From: Clostridiales bacterium | Lineage (GTDB): Bacteria; Bacillota; Clostridia; TANB77; CAG-508 | Reading direction: 5' to 3' | DNA: 56,360 nucleotides | NCBI GenBank assembly: GCA_015056485.1 | Contig: SVGD01000009.1 | Span: forward strand, 1 to 56,360 | Part shown: positions 56,308-56,360 of the stretch, in pieces | Numbering within the stretch: position 1 is the first letter of the stretch | Layout of the letters: every line of letters starts with the position of its first letter | Position numbers and translations under genes: made by a program | Notes under the pieces: model-generated | Seen by the model: the letters and a program-made list of their open reading frames with translations, nothing else | Databases searched by the model: none | What the model was told of the DNA's origin: nothing

Positions 56308-56360
56308 ATGGAAGAAAATAATAAAAAATCTTTTAGAGAAAAATTATTAAATTTTAAACA
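56308..56360 (+). CDS. Partial CDS at the right edge
   Basis: It begins MEENNKKSFREKLLNFK after AAGGTCAGG, and a promoter is present upstream. It is too short to identify. Confidence 0.55.
   Translation, partial: MEENNKKSFREKLLNFK

Noticed and set aside
1..56360. CRISPR arrays, tRNA or rRNA genes, T-box leaders
   Set aside because: No regularly spaced repeats, no cloverleaf with a GGTTCGAATCC-like arm, and no T-box sequence were found on reading both strands.

Overview
This window looks like a chromosomal segment of an AT-rich member of the Bacillota (Clostridia-like), plausibly a gut organism. The evidence is AT-dominated codon use, AGGAGG-type ribosome binding sites, sigma-A promoters that often carry a TGnTATAAT extended -10, and a Clostridia-style pyr operon with the PyrK/PyrD-1B pair and PyrBI. 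I cannot name a genus. No rRNA, tRNA or CRISPR array was seen.

Layout: 1-2885 is the end of a histidine operon (hisG 3' end, hisH, hisA, hisF, hisIE). 3099-3620 is a papain-fold hydrolase. 3631-9392 is a complete de novo pyrimidine operon (pyrC-K-D-F-E-B-I) with a strong promoter and terminator. 9432-10811 holds a GC-richer minus-strand MYG1-family gene and a DUF378 gene. 10936-15704 is an rlmD gene followed by what looks like a small integrated island (two GNATs, a BRO-N protein, a HEPN-like protein) bounded by a repeated rlmD 3' end. 15753-24446 has a CDF metal exporter, a double GNAT, a HAD phosphatase, an S1-domain protein, a foreign-looking dapB, a radical SAM protein and a Nudix hydrolase. 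24548-33766 has a ZIP transporter and a run with duplicated S66 peptidase and MFS genes, GNAT, SDR, and a deletion scar. 34154-53456 mixes unknown large proteins with galK, a U32 protein, an L,D-transpeptidase, ruvB, a GT2, queH, two membrane glycosyltransferase-like proteins, polA, galE and a PTS-like IIC protein. 53627-56101 is pncB plus two further GC-richer minus-strand orphan genes.

The most striking signal is a recurring +1 frameshift. Four genes (hisA, the 42015-44139 protein, the 45161-46647 membrane protein and the 52258-53326 PTS-like permease) are broken at five places, and every break fits one rule: an in-frame CGG codon whose first C must be skipped, so that decoding resumes on a GGN glycine codon. 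All other CGG triplets I found in the low-GC genes are out of frame, apart from two that read through as Arg. This is either a lineage-specific frameshift or recoding system at CGG (comparable to Ty3-style +1 skipping at a poorly decoded codon) or a systematic sequencing or assembly error. The two can be separated experimentally.

Other notable structure: a dispersed palindromic repeat family beginning TGTAGGGG, one copy of which sits in frame inside rlmD; a second AT-rich palindrome that twice follows it; and several GC-richer, minus-strand, single-gene cassettes each with its own promoter and terminator.
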